Origin: Amphritea sp.
GTDB taxonomy: Bacteria > Pseudomonadota > Gammaproteobacteria > Pseudomonadales > Balneatricaceae
DNA length: 64,000 nucleotides
Direction of reading: 5' to 3'
NCBI RefSeq assembly: GCF_016744155.1
Contig: NZ_JADGEW010000002.1
Span: 124,001 to 188,000, forward strand
The notes below the pieces were generated by a model that saw only the letters and a list, made by a program, of their open reading frames with translations, was not told where the DNA came from and made no database searches. The number at the start of each line of letters is the position of its first letter. The first letter of the stretch is position 1. Below are positions 26,246 to 35,078 of this stretch, piece after piece. A program made the position numbers and the translations under genes.

Positions 26246-26635
26246 TTAAAGAACAGTTCTGTTAAGTTTAGTGAGATCAACTAACCGATTTTTACTGTCA
26301 TAACTCGCTTTAACTTGTTGTCTGCGACCGTTATACATCTCGATTGGCCCGCCAACTAATTCCCATAAACCGAGAGAAATTAGATCAAGTGCTCCGTGCC
26401 CCGCTGCTCGGGCAATACTTGGATCTGTCTTAGCTTCAACGTCGTAGATCGCAACCTTATGTCCATTCGCCATTGTCGTTTCTGAGATTGGTAACCCCAA
26501 AAACTGTTCAACTTCTGCACGTGAGTATTGTTGTTTAACCTGGTTGAGATCAGGACCATTTTGTCCGTTTGCTGCCATATTTGCAGCGCAACCTGACAGA
26601 ATAATGCAGAACATAAAGCCAATTAATATTTTCAT
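26246..26635 (-). CDS. small lipoprotein of unknown function
   Basis: Lipoprotein of 129 residues with a clear lipobox (ILSGCAAN, Cys about residue 16), so it is anchored in a membrane after signal peptidase II cleavage. The mature N-terminal part (YSRAEVEQFLGLPISETTMANGHKVAIYDV) resembles the SmpA/BamE-type fold often found in small outer-membrane lipoproteins. A glycine-rich hydrophobic stretch (GHGALDLISLGLWELVGGPIE) follows. No family function can be given. It converges on the Sel1-repeat gene with an 88-bp gap. Confidence 0.7.
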   Translation of the reverse strand: MKILIGFMFCIILSGCAANMAANGQNGPDLNQVKQQYSRAEVEQFLGLPISETTMANGHKVAIYDVEAKTDPSIARAAGHGALDLISLGLWELVGGPIEMYNGRRQQVKASYDSKNRLVDLTKLNRTVL

Positions 26636-26987
26636 TTCTCTATCTCATATTGTTAATAGCGGTGGAAGCCTCTAGGGCTGTCTCTGTTAATAGATAACCT
26701 GAGCCATAGTGCTGAAATAGTGAAACGGACAATATCGTTGCTGTGTATCTTTGTGTATGAGAGAGTCGCTGGAGCTTGTTTGGCTGGATAATTTGTACTG
26801 AGAAGGATAAGTAGTTATCTGCTAACGGGCGCCTACTACCATAGGCTATCTGCTAGTTTTCTTTGTGTTAGAATCACTGAATTGGATCGTTAGATCAGCT
26901 CTGTAGAATGACTTTTCTTAGCTTCGATTGTTAAACGGTAATGCGAATACACAGTGGCGTGTTAAAAGGGAATAGGTATATATCCGG
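26636..26987. other. 352-bp intergenic region before the RstA-like gene
   Basis: No convincing ORF or RNA gene is visible. A weak copy of the alcohol-regulon box (AGTGCTGAAATAGT, 26708-26721) has a TATCTT hexamer beginning 25 nt after it, about 240 bp before the RstA-like start. Promoters for the divergent lipoprotein and response-regulator genes must lie here. Confidence 0.4.
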
Positions 26988-27725
26988 ATGTCAGAAAAAA
27001 TACTGCTGATTGAAGATGATGAGAAGCTGACAGAGCTACTTAGCTTGTACCTTAGCCGCAATGGTTTCGAGGTTGAAGTGGGCCATCGGGGGACTGATGC
27101 AGAACCTATGCTACAGCGTTCTCAACCGGATTTATTAATTCTTGATCTGATGTTGCCGGGTATGGATGGGCTGAGTGTTTGCCGCCAGGTTCGTAGTCTT
27201 TTTAAAGGTAAAATCCTGATTCTTACAGCAAGCGATGACGATATGGATCAGGTGGCCGCATTAGAAATGGGCGCGGATGACTTCGTCTGTAAGCCTCTGC
27301 AGCCAAGGGTTTTACTCGCTCGGATAAGAATGCTGCTGCGCCGACAGGACAATACTTCTCAATCGACCGGCGAAAAGAGTGATGAGAAAACGGCTATCTC
27401 AGATGACAATGACTCCTTGTTGAGACTGGGTGGGCTGGAGTTGAATCCACTGACTCAGCGCTGTTTTCTAGAGGGAGAGTTAGTCAACATTACCCCCGGT
27501 GAGTTTGATCTGCTTTGGTATCTGGCATCGAATGCTGATCAGGTGTTGTCCCGAGATCAGCTGGTAAAACAGACTCGGGGAATAGAGTACGACGGTGTTG
27601 ACCGTACGATTGACAATAAAATTGTTTTGCTACGTAAAAAGCTAAATGATAACCCTTCACTGCCAAGCCGGATTATTACGGTAAGAGGCAAAGGTTATCT
27701 GCTGGTTTCTAATAAGTGGGATTAG
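26988..27725 (+). CDS. OmpR-family response regulator (RstA-like)
   Basis: Response regulator of 245 residues. The receiver shows the acidic pair IEDDEKL, phospho-acceptor Asp53 in LLILDLMLPGMDG and the conserved Lys in VCKPLQP. A winged-helix DNA-binding domain follows from about residue 140 (ITPGEFDLLWYLASNADQVLSRDQL, DRTIDNKIVLLRKKL, RGKGYLL). Sequence and order with the downstream kinase resemble RstA/RstB. Likely targets are the MipA/OmpV and RND genes that follow, a common arrangement for envelope-stress or efflux control. Confidence 0.87.
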   Translation: MSEKILLIEDDEKLTELLSLYLSRNGFEVEVGHRGTDAEPMLQRSQPDLLILDLMLPGMDGLSVCRQVRSLFKGKILILTASDDDMDQVAALEMGADDFVCKPLQPRVLLARIRMLLRRQDNTSQSTGEKSDEKTAISDDNDSLLRLGGLELNPLTQRCFLEGELVNITPGEFDLLWYLASNADQVLSRDQLVKQTRGIEYDGVDRTIDNKIVLLRKKLNDNPSLPSRIITVRGKGYLLVSNKWD

Positions 27726-27854
27726 TTATGTCACTTCCTTCCATACAAACCCATACATAAATGACTGAGACGATAGCGGGTCAAAGCTGTCAGAATATTC
27801 AGTACACGTAACTTTTAGCCGGTTACGCCTTCAAATAACTATCTGGATGGAATT

Positions 27855-29156
27855 ATGGCCAGGCTTTTTATTACTCTGTATCTCGGCGTTATTGTTGCGA
27901 TTATTACGCTGCTATTCACGGTTAGCTTTATGACAAAGACGCTACTCTATGATCTGGATGCTGTTGATACTGCGCAGACCACTATTGGTTATATGGAGAT
28001 GTTTCAGGAGATTCATAATCTAGCTGGACCTGATCGGATGCATGTTGCTATGAATCGCGTGGCGGAGCTAAATGATCTTTTAGCTGATGTAGTTACCGAC
28101 CCTGAAATACTTAACTCTGAAAAAATTAGAGCGATTCCTCAGCCGGGTATACTTAATGAAATGTCGGGTGACAGTAACAGACTCTACTTTAAATTAAATG
28201 TAAACGATAAAGTTTATGAGATAACGCCGGATAAAGACTCTGAGTTTTTTCAAGCCAGCCAGCTAGTTGACCGGGCGTCTTTAGTCGGCTTCTTTCTTAT
28301 AACGGCGCTGGTGTTAGGCATCATTATTTACCTGTTGCATCGGAAACTGAAAAAACTTGAGCTATCGGCAATACGCATTGCCGAAGGTGACTTTTCCGCC
28401 AGGGCTCCAGCGGGCTTCCGGGATAGAGTAGGTGGCTTAAGTGGGGCGTTTAACCTGATGGCTGAACGGGTAGAGCAGTTGATCGCCAGTCATAAACGGC
28501 TGACAAACGCGGTTGCTCATGAATTGCGTACGCCAATATTTCGTTTACGCTGCCAGCTAGAGCTTCTGGAGCATGGCATTGATGTTACCGAGCATCATAA
28601 ATTTGTGAATGGTATGGATGAAGACCTGACAGAGCTCGATCAGATGGTGGATGAGCTATTGAGTTATGCGCGAATGGAGCGCTCGGGTGGAGACGTTTTA
28701 GTATTTCAATCTCACGAATTAAATCAATGGCTGCGGGAGAGGCATACCGGGCTGGAGCGAAACAGCCGTAAATCGTTAACGTTGGAAACCGTTGAGCCGG
28801 TTGTTATTGAGTTTGATGGACGGTTGATACTGCGGGCCTTAACAAATTTGATCCGTAATGCAGATAAATTTGCGCAACAGCGTATTAAAATCAGTGTTAG
28901 TCAGCAAACCGACTTTGCGGTCATCTGCGTAGAGGATGATGGCGTCGGCATACCTGATGCAGACAGAGAAAGAGTGTTTGAACCTTTCGAACGGGTAGAC
29001 AATGCTCGTACCCGCGAATCAGGTGGACATGGTCTGGGGCTGTCGATCGTGCGAGAGATCATCGTGCAGCATGGGGGGCGAATACAGATCTCTGAATCCA
29101 CTTTGGGGGGAGCCCGCATCGAAATCTATCTGCCATTGGTACGGTCACTGCCCTAA
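27855..29156 (+). CDS. sensor histidine kinase (RstB-like)
   Basis: Membrane kinase of 433 residues. Helices at about residues 5-27 and 137-160 enclose a periplasmic sensor domain of roughly 110 residues. A HAMP region (AIRIAEGDFSARAPAG) leads to the phosphorylated His222 in AVAHELRTPIFRLR and an ATPase domain with LTNLIRNADKFA, EDDGVGIPDADRERVFEPFERVD and GHGLGLSIV motifs. It pairs with the response regulator 129 bp upstream. The periplasmic domain lacks a recognised ligand motif, so the signal is unknown. Confidence 0.87.
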   Translation: MARLFITLYLGVIVAIITLLFTVSFMTKTLLYDLDAVDTAQTTIGYMEMFQEIHNLAGPDRMHVAMNRVAELNDLLADVVTDPEILNSEKIRAIPQPGILNEMSGDSNRLYFKLNVNDKVYEITPDKDSEFFQASQLVDRASLVGFFLITALVLGIIIYLLHRKLKKLELSAIRIAEGDFSARAPAGFRDRVGGLSGAFNLMAERVEQLIASHKRLTNAVAHELRTPIFRLRCQLELLEHGIDVTEHHKFVNGMDEDLTELDQMVDELLSYARMERSGGDVLVFQSHELNQWLRERHTGLERNSRKSLTLETVEPVVIEFDGRLILRALTNLIRNADKFAQQRIKISVSQQTDFAVICVEDDGVGIPDADRERVFEPFERVDNARTRESGGHGLGLSIVREIIVQHGGRIQISESTLGGARIEIYLPLVRSLP

Positions 29157-29266
29157 ACGCTATCGGGTAGTGATCTGTAAATTCCTTCGCATATACAATC
29201 TGCTTACATAGCTCATACAATCCGATACAGCTTGACGATACTGTCAGCGCACGCCTCCCGTCACAA

Positions 29267-29300
29267 TAGTCTCATCGAAATCAAACAACCGATGAGACTA
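29267..29300 (+). promoter_or_regulatory. 11-bp inverted repeat immediately upstream of the MipA/OmpV start codon
   Basis: TAGTCTCATCG and CGATGAGACTA are perfect complements around a 12-nt loop; the right arm ends 4 nt before the ATG at 29305. No separate Shine-Dalgarno sequence lies outside the stem, so an RNA hairpin here would hide the translation start. It could instead be a protein operator. Confidence 0.5.
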
Positions 29301-29304
29301 ATCA

Positions 29305-30051
29305 ATGAAACAAATTCTATTACCAATTTCCGCTGCAGTAATCCTGTCTTGTTCAGCTCTGTCTGCAAGTGCCGGCGATTTTACAATCGGCGCAGGCGGT
29401 TCTGTATTTAAATCCCCTTATAAAGACTTCAAAGATGATTCAGCACCGCTGCTATTTGTAGAGTATCAGGGTGAAGATCTGAGCGTTGGAGTGGAGGGTA
29501 TTAGCTATCGAGTTCTGGGAAATGATGAATCTCCATTGAGTCTATACGCCACTCTTGCGTCTGCAGGGGAAGGTTTTGATAGTAATGATTCTAAGTTCTT
29601 TTCCGGTATGTCAGATCGGGATATGAGTGTGGACCTGGGGATGACAGCGGTATATCAGATAGGCCAGGGAGCGGTAAGTGGCTCACTATTGCACGATGTA
29701 TCCGATACGCATAAAGGTTTTGTTGCGGACGTTAACTATAGTCAGGGCTTTGATATTGCAGGTCAGGTTTATCTGACGCCTAAGGCCGGCATTATCTATA
29801 TGAATGAAGATTACGCTGACTATTATTTTGGTGTACGTAGTTCTGAAGCAACCGCTAGCCGTGCTGCATACACGGCCGATGCCGCCTTTAATCCTTATGT
29901 CGGTGTAGAGATGATGGTTCCTCTGGGTGAAAGCTGGCAGATAGTGAGCAGTGCTAGTTATGTATGGCTTGGTGATGAAATAGAAAACTCTTCAATTGTT
30001 GAACGCGACAATGCCTGGGGTGCAACCCTGGGTCTTGCATACACCTTCTGA
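29305..30051 (+). CDS. MipA/OmpV-family outer-membrane protein
   Basis: Outer-membrane beta-barrel of 248 residues with a signal peptide ending SASAG and the MipA/OmpV pattern: FTIGAGGSVFKSPYKDFKDD at the start, alternating strands, TPKAGIIYMNEDYADYYFGV in the middle, and a C-terminal Phe (TLGLAYTF). Family members act as scaffolds for murein-synthesising complexes or as induced barrel proteins beside two-component systems. The position between the RstAB-like pair and the RND pump suggests control by that pair. The leader contains the hairpin at 29267. Confidence 0.83.
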   Translation: MKQILLPISAAVILSCSALSASAGDFTIGAGGSVFKSPYKDFKDDSAPLLFVEYQGEDLSVGVEGISYRVLGNDESPLSLYATLASAGEGFDSNDSKFFSGMSDRDMSVDLGMTAVYQIGQGAVSGSLLHDVSDTHKGFVADVNYSQGFDIAGQVYLTPKAGIIYMNEDYADYYFGVRSSEATASRAAYTADAAFNPYVGVEMMVPLGESWQIVSSASYVWLGDEIENSSIVERDNAWGATLGLAYTF

Positions 30052-30069
30052 TAATCGCTCTGTCAATAG

Positions 30070-30116
30070 TTCAGGTGAACTTCAGCAACCTAGGTCAGGT
30101 GCTGAGTTCACCTGAA
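30070..30116 (+). repeat. long hairpin between MipA/OmpV and RND genes
   Basis: The arms at 30070-30087 and 30100-30116 pair over 17 base pairs with one bulged base (TTCAGGTGAACT against AGTTCACCTGAA, extended by TCAGCA/TGCTGA). No T-tract follows, so it is not a standard terminator. It may protect the upstream mRNA 3' end or attenuate reading into the pump genes. Confidence 0.5.
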
Positions 30117-30153
30117 TGCAATGATGTCTCGCTACTAAGGCAGGAGAAAAATA

Positions 30154-31293
30154 ATGAAAGGTTCCAATCTACTAGCGCTGGGTGTTTTTGCCGTGGTGGC
30201 TGTCTGGATGATGACGGGAGAAGTCAGAAGTAGTCTGAGTGTTACTGAAGAGAGTTCATCAGTAACAGATTCAGCTGAACATCTCTCAACGTTACCGGGT
30301 AACGAAGCTAACGATTCCCATGTGCCGGTTCAGGTTGAAACCTTGATTGCTACAGAGATAGACCGACGGTTGGTGTTACAGGGGCAGGTCTTACCTTATC
30401 GTACTGCGACATTGCGCGCTGAGACATCAGGCAGGGTCATCGAACTCCCCGGACGACGTGGTCAACGGGTATTAACCGATCAGTTATTACTAAAGCTCTC
30501 GCCGGATGATCGTACTGTCCGTTTATTGCAGGCTAAAGCGGTATTGCGGCAGCGTAAAAGTGAATTGGCTGCCAATGAGTCGCTGCTGGCTAAAGGTTTG
30601 AAAGCCAAGAATCATGTAATTCAGAGTAAAGCGCATCTGGCTGTTGCAGAAACTGAGCTAGAGCAGGTCAGAATTGAACTGAATAATACCCGCATTCTGG
30701 CACCTTTCGCTGGAATCCTCGAACAGAGAAAACTGGAAATAGGTGATTTTGTTGACCGGGCAGACCCGATAGCAACCATTGTCGATGACAGTAAGGTGTT
30801 GCTGGTCGCGCAGGTTTCTCAGCGAAATTTGGGAAGTCTTCAGCTGGGTCAGCAGGTGAATGCGGAGCTGATTTCAGGAATAAAACTGAGTGGCCGTTTG
30901 AGTTATATCGCTACTGTTGCAGATGACGAGACCCGCAGCTATCGAATTGAGGTTGAAGTGCCTAACCCTGATGGTGAACGTTGGATAGGTTTGAGCAGCA
31001 GTCTTGATATCCCGGTAGAGCAGCTTAAAGCGCATCTGTTGTCAGCAGCACTGTTGAATCTTAACAGTGATGGTGGGCTGACGATTAAAACGCTGAACAC
31101 TGATCTTCAAGTGGTTGCTATGCCGGTCAACATCATTCGCACTGAAACGGAAGGTATCTGGGTATCCGGGTTGCCGGATAAGGTCAGGGTCATAACCCGT
31201 GGTCAGGGTTTTTATCAGTCGGGAGATAACCTACAGGCTGCTTCTGTAATGCACTCTCCTGCAATTTTCACTGCTGCTGTAGGAGATGAGTAA
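30154..31293 (+). CDS. RND efflux periplasmic adaptor (membrane fusion protein)
   Basis: Membrane-fusion adaptor of 379 residues with an N-terminal membrane helix. It shows the lipoyl half-motifs around RAETSGRVIELPGRRGQRV and NTRILAPFAGILEQRKLEIGDFV, separated by a short alpha-hairpin, then a beta-barrel domain. It links an inner-membrane RND pump to an outer-membrane channel. AGGAG precedes the ATG, and its stop overlaps the pump start by one base. No TolC-like gene is nearby, so a channel encoded elsewhere must be used. Confidence 0.87.
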   Translation: MKGSNLLALGVFAVVAVWMMTGEVRSSLSVTEESSSVTDSAEHLSTLPGNEANDSHVPVQVETLIATEIDRRLVLQGQVLPYRTATLRAETSGRVIELPGRRGQRVLTDQLLLKLSPDDRTVRLLQAKAVLRQRKSELAANESLLAKGLKAKNHVIQSKAHLAVAETELEQVRIELNNTRILAPFAGILEQRKLEIGDFVDRADPIATIVDDSKVLLVAQVSQRNLGSLQLGQQVNAELISGIKLSGRLSYIATVADDETRSYRIEVEVPNPDGERWIGLSSSLDIPVEQLKAHLLSAALLNLNSDGGLTIKTLNTDLQVVAMPVNIIRTETEGIWVSGLPDKVRVITRGQGFYQSGDNLQAASVMHSPAIFTAAVGDE

Positions 31294-34200
31294 TGGGATC
31301 TTTTATTGAAGCTGCAATCAACCGTAGTCGTACCGTTGTATTGATTCTCCTGTTTCTGTTGATCGCAGGAGCCTTTGCATTTATCGCTATCCCTAAGGAA
31401 TCGGATCCTGATGTCGCGATTCCAATTATATATGTTTCTATGAACCATGAAGGTATCGCGCCGGAAGATGCAGAGCGACTGTTGGTACGCCCAATGGAGA
31501 ATGCTCTGCGTGATGTGGCAGGGATTAAAGAGATACGCTCCGTTGCTGGGGAAGGACATGCTTCAGTGACTCTGGAGTTTGATGCTGGATTTGATGCTAA
31601 ACAGGCACTCCAGGATGTGCGGGAAAAGGTTGATGTAGCAAAATCAGAACTGCCTGCCAGTACTGATGAACCAACCGTTAATGAAGTTAATATTGCACTT
31701 TTTCCGGTGATGACGTTGAGCCTTTCAGGGGTGATGGGGGAGCGTGAACTGGTTAATATTGCCCGTAAGCTGAAAGATGAAATCGAAGCGTTGCCAAACG
31801 TTTTAAAAGTCGATGTAGGGGGGGACCGCGAAGAAGTGATGGAGATTCTGGTTGATCCTTTAGCGCTGGAAAGCTACCGCATTGATTTTCAGACGGTTCT
31901 CAATATTGTCAGTAGAAATAATCAGTTAGTCGCGGCAGGTGCTATGGATTCAGGTGCTGGTCGCATGTTGCTGAAAGTGCCCGGCGTGATAGAAAACCTG
32001 GATGACATGCTCAACCTTCCGATAAAGGTTCAGGGTGATACCGTGGTGACCTTTGCCGATGTGGCTACTATCAAAAATAGCTTCAAAGATCCTGAAGGCT
32101 TTGCCAGGGTAGATGGGCAACCGGCGATTGCATTGGAAATCTCAAAGCGCTCCGGTGCCAATATCATCGAAACCATTGAGCAGGTACGCGCTATTGTTGA
32201 TGTTGCCGAACAGCGTTTACCAAAAGCTGTGCGCTTCACCTATATTCTCGACCAGTCAAAGCAGATAAGTTCGATGTTGAATGACCTGCTCAACAATGTC
32301 GTCAGTGCCATTGTTTTAGTGATGTTGATTATTATTGCCGCTCTAGGATTTCGTTCGTCGCTGCTGATCGGCCTGGCTATTCCAGGATCATTTCTGACCG
32401 GTTTGCTGTTTCTCTATCTAATGAACATGACATTGAATGTGGTGGTGCTTTTCAGCCTCATATTGGTTGTCGGCATGTTAGTCGATGGGGCTATTGTCGT
32501 TATTGAACTGGCCGATCGGCGTTTGAAAGAGGGAGCCAATGCCGTTGATGCCTTTAGCTTTGCGGCCAGACAAATGGCCTGGCCCGTGATCGCTTCAACG
32601 GCTACGACTCTGGCTGTATTCATCCCCTTGGCGTTCTGGCCCGGTATTGTCGGAGAGTTTATGAAGTATCTTCCGATCACAGTGACACTCTGTCTACTGG
32701 CGTCATTGATGATGGCATTGATATTTCTACCGGTTATCGGAGGGCTGCTGTATCGAGGGCATAAGGTTCAAGCAACCCCTGAAACTGTAATTGAGGCAGG
32801 TTTGTTTAAGCGAGGATACATGTGCTTACTAACTTACCTGATTGGGCACCCCGGTAAAACTCTGTTGCTTACCCTGACAGTGGTAATAGTAACCGGGTAT
32901 GCCTACAGTGTTTTTGGCCGAGGGGTGGAATTCTTTCCCGAAGTAGAGCCTGAAACCGCTCTGGTAAATATACATGCCCGTGGCGATCTGTCAGTGGTTG
33001 AGAAAGACCTGATGGTCAGACAGGTAGAAGAACGAATTATGGGTATGCCCGAACTAAAATCTGTTTATGCTCGCTCGTTTAATCAGGGTGGCGGTGAGGA
33101 TGTTATCGGTGTTATTCAATTCCAATTTACCGACTGGTTTGCCCGTAGAAGCGCAAAGGAAATTATCAGTGAGATGCGGTTAAAAACAGTTTCGGCAGTT
33201 CCCGGCGTGTCTCTGGAATTTCGGGAGCAGGAGTCAGGCCCCTCAGGAGGTAAGCCGATACAGTTACAGATAAGTGGTCCAAGTATCGTAGATATTAATC
33301 AAGCTGCGGGGCAGATAAGGGCTTTGATAGACACTTTGGGTGGCTTTCAGAATGTGGAGGATAACCGAGCATTGCCAGGCATTGAGTGGCGACTGAAAGT
33401 GAATAGAGAGGATGCCGCTCGTTACGGTGCTGATATTTCTCAATTGGGAAGCGCTGTACAGATGCTGACTAGCGGCATAAAGCTTACTGATTACAGACCC
33501 GATTATACGGAAGATGAGGTGGATATACTGGTTCGTTTTCCAAAAGGAGAGCGACAGTTGGATCAGCTCAGTCAGCTGCGTATTAAAACAGCCAAGGGGA
33601 TGATTCCTATTAGCAACTTTATGGAGTTCGAACCCGCCGCTAAAACGGGCTCAATTATCCGGGTTGATGGGGTAAAAGTGATTACCCTGGGAAGTGAAGT
33701 TGAGGAGGGTCTATTGGTCAGTGACAAGCTGAGTGAGTTACAGGAAGAACTGAGCAGTATTACCCTGCCTGAAGGCGTTAAGTTAACTTTCAAAGGGGAG
33801 GATGCCGACCAAAAAGAGACGGGCGAGTTTTTACTTAAGGCTTTCCTAATTGCACTGTTCATGATGCTGCTAATACTGGTTACCCAATTTAATAGCCTCT
33901 ATCAGAGTTTGCTGATACTCAGTGCTATTTTATTTTCAACGGCAGGTGTCTTACTGGGATTACTGATTACGGCGCAGCCGTTTGGCATCGTTATGGTCGG
34001 CATAGGGGCCATTGCGCTAGCGGGCATCGTGGTGAACAACAATATCGTACTGATAGACACCTTTAATAGTTTGCGTAAAGAGGGGCTAAAGGTGGCAGAA
34101 GCCGCAATAAAAGCGGGTGAGTTACGCTTCAGGCCAGTACTGCTAACCGCGATTACGACGGTATTGGGCCTGGTTCCTATGGTCTTTGCTTTAAATGTTG

Positions 34201-34364
34201 ATCTGATTAACCGGCAGATTGATATAGGTGCGCCCTCAACACAGATGTGGACACAGTTGGCCAGTGCGATAGCCGGTGGGCTTAGCTTTGCAACACTGCT
34301 AACCCTATTACTAACGCCTTGTATGTTAGTGCTGGGTGAGAAGTTTGTTAAGACTTCGGAGTAG
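31293..34364 (+). CDS. RND-family efflux permease
   Basis: Inner-membrane proton-driven RND transporter of 1023 residues, the normal length. Twelve helices are arranged as helix 1, large periplasmic loop (about 35-330), helices 2-6 (about 335-490), helix 7 near 520, second loop (about 545-840) and helices 8-12. The helix-4 motif VVVGMLVDGAIVVIELADR contains the proton-relay aspartate, and the ALAGIVVNNNIVLIDTFNSL segment lies in the second half. It clusters with the HAE1-like/heavy-metal-distinct group, so organic substrates are likely. It is co-translated with the adaptor and probably under the RstAB-like system. Confidence 0.88.
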   Translation: MGSFIEAAINRSRTVVLILLFLLIAGAFAFIAIPKESDPDVAIPIIYVSMNHEGIAPEDAERLLVRPMENALRDVAGIKEIRSVAGEGHASVTLEFDAGFDAKQALQDVREKVDVAKSELPASTDEPTVNEVNIALFPVMTLSLSGVMGERELVNIARKLKDEIEALPNVLKVDVGGDREEVMEILVDPLALESYRIDFQTVLNIVSRNNQLVAAGAMDSGAGRMLLKVPGVIENLDDMLNLPIKVQGDTVVTFADVATIKNSFKDPEGFARVDGQPAIALEISKRSGANIIETIEQVRAIVDVAEQRLPKAVRFTYILDQSKQISSMLNDLLNNVVSAIVLVMLIIIAALGFRSSLLIGLAIPGSFLTGLLFLYLMNMTLNVVVLFSLILVVGMLVDGAIVVIELADRRLKEGANAVDAFSFAARQMAWPVIASTATTLAVFIPLAFWPGIVGEFMKYLPITVTLCLLASLMMALIFLPVIGGLLYRGHKVQATPETVIEAGLFKRGYMCLLTYLIGHPGKTLLLTLTVVIVTGYAYSVFGRGVEFFPEVEPETALVNIHARGDLSVVEKDLMVRQVEERIMGMPELKSVYARSFNQGGGEDVIGVIQFQFTDWFARRSAKEIISEMRLKTVSAVPGVSLEFREQESGPSGGKPIQLQISGPSIVDINQAAGQIRALIDTLGGFQNVEDNRALPGIEWRLKVNREDAARYGADISQLGSAVQMLTSGIKLTDYRPDYTEDEVDILVRFPKGERQLDQLSQLRIKTAKGMIPISNFMEFEPAAKTGSIIRVDGVKVITLGSEVEEGLLVSDKLSELQEELSSITLPEGVKLTFKGEDADQKETGEFLLKAFLIALFMMLLILVTQFNSLYQSLLILSAILFSTAGVLLGLLITAQPFGIVMVGIGAIALAGIVVNNNIVLIDTFNSLRKEGLKVAEAAIKAGELRFRPVLLTAITTVLGLVPMVFALNVDLINRQIDIGAPSTQMWTQLASAIAGGLSFATLLTLLLTPCMLVLGEKFVKTSE

Positions 34365-34457
34365 AGACTATGGCTCTACTTCGCCGCTTCTTTAGAAATA
34401 TATAATCACATAACTATTTGATAGCATTAAATTAATTTATTTTTGAGAATCTGGATT

Positions 34458-34471
34458 AGTACCAAGGTACT
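34458..34471. promoter_or_regulatory. candidate alcohol-regulon operator upstream of the cytochrome c operon
   Basis: AGTACCAAGGTACT is a perfect palindrome with six-base arms and an AA spacer. It is followed by GGTTTT, as at 18684, and by TTTCAGCACCAAAG, a string nearly repeated at 52571 and, without the box, at 11735. The start of the cytochrome gene is 150 bp downstream. No good -10 hexamer sits 24 nt away here; TAGCAT at 34500 is the nearest. Confidence 0.55.
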
Positions 34472-34540
34472 GGTTTTTCAGCACCAAAGCAGAATTCTTT
34501 AGCATTACCCTCTTGTTTTATTATTTCACCTATAGCGATA

Positions 34541-34580
34541 TTCCGACTTTTCCTGTTCGTCCCCACAGGTTAAGTCGGAA
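34541..34580 (+). promoter_or_regulatory. leader inverted repeat before the cytochrome c gene
   Basis: TTCCGACTT at 34541 and AAGTCGGAA at 34572 pair perfectly and the stem extends inward through CTGT/ACAG after two mismatches, giving about 14 paired bases around an eight-base loop. It lies about 40 bp before the start codon and may be an operator or an mRNA leader structure. Confidence 0.4.
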
Positions 34581-34620
34581 AATCCAAGAATACTAAAACT
34601 CTAATAAGACTGGTGAAGTG

Positions 34621-35064
34621 ATGAGAATGCCAACTAAAACCCTTGGTGCTGTAACTGCAGGTGCTCTTTCTATACTGCTTTCTGCTCAAGTGATGGCGCA
34701 TGGTGATGTAACGCCTCAGACAATGGATACTCATGAACTACAACAACTGGGTGAAGAATGGCTTGAGGAGAACCCTTATACGCCAGAATATGAGAAACAT
34801 AATGTTGCAGTTGAGATAGGCTTTTCTGCTTATACCCAAAACTGTGCCCGTTGTCATGGCTTAGAAGCTATCTCTGGTGGTATCGCACCTGATCTGCGCT
34901 ATCTTGAGCCGGGTATTGAAGGTGATGAGTGGTACAAATACCGGGTTCTTAACGGTGCGGTACGTGATGGCCGTGTGTATATGCCGAAAATGGCTGAATA
35001 TTTGAGCCAGGAAGCACTGTGGGCTATTCGTGCCTGGTTAGAAACCGTAGCGACCACTGAATAA
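34621..35064 (+). CDS. PedF-like periplasmic cytochrome c
   Basis: Monoheme cytochrome c of 147 residues. A signal peptide ends near AQVMA, the heme site is Cys75-Ala-Arg-Cys78-His79, and the probable Met axial ligand is in RVYMPKMAEYL. It matches the cytochrome c-550 (PedF) type that takes electrons from PQQ alcohol dehydrogenases. The ATG at 34621 is used; a GTG just before it and an ATG two codons later are alternatives. It starts a five-gene operon with MoxJ-like, SoxYZ-like, metallo-hydrolase and PqqD-like genes, ending just before the dehydrogenase gene. Confidence 0.85.
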   Translation: MRMPTKTLGAVTAGALSILLSAQVMAHGDVTPQTMDTHELQQLGEEWLEENPYTPEYEKHNVAVEIGFSAYTQNCARCHGLEAISGGIAPDLRYLEPGIEGDEWYKYRVLNGAVRDGRVYMPKMAEYLSQEALWAIRAWLETVATTE

Positions 35065-35078
35065 GCAGGGCTGATCTA

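Noticed and set aside
26708-26721. AGTGCTGAAATAGT upstream of the RstA-like gene as a regulon box
   Set aside because: The right half is poor and the site is 240 bp from the gene, so it is mentioned only in the intergenic entry.
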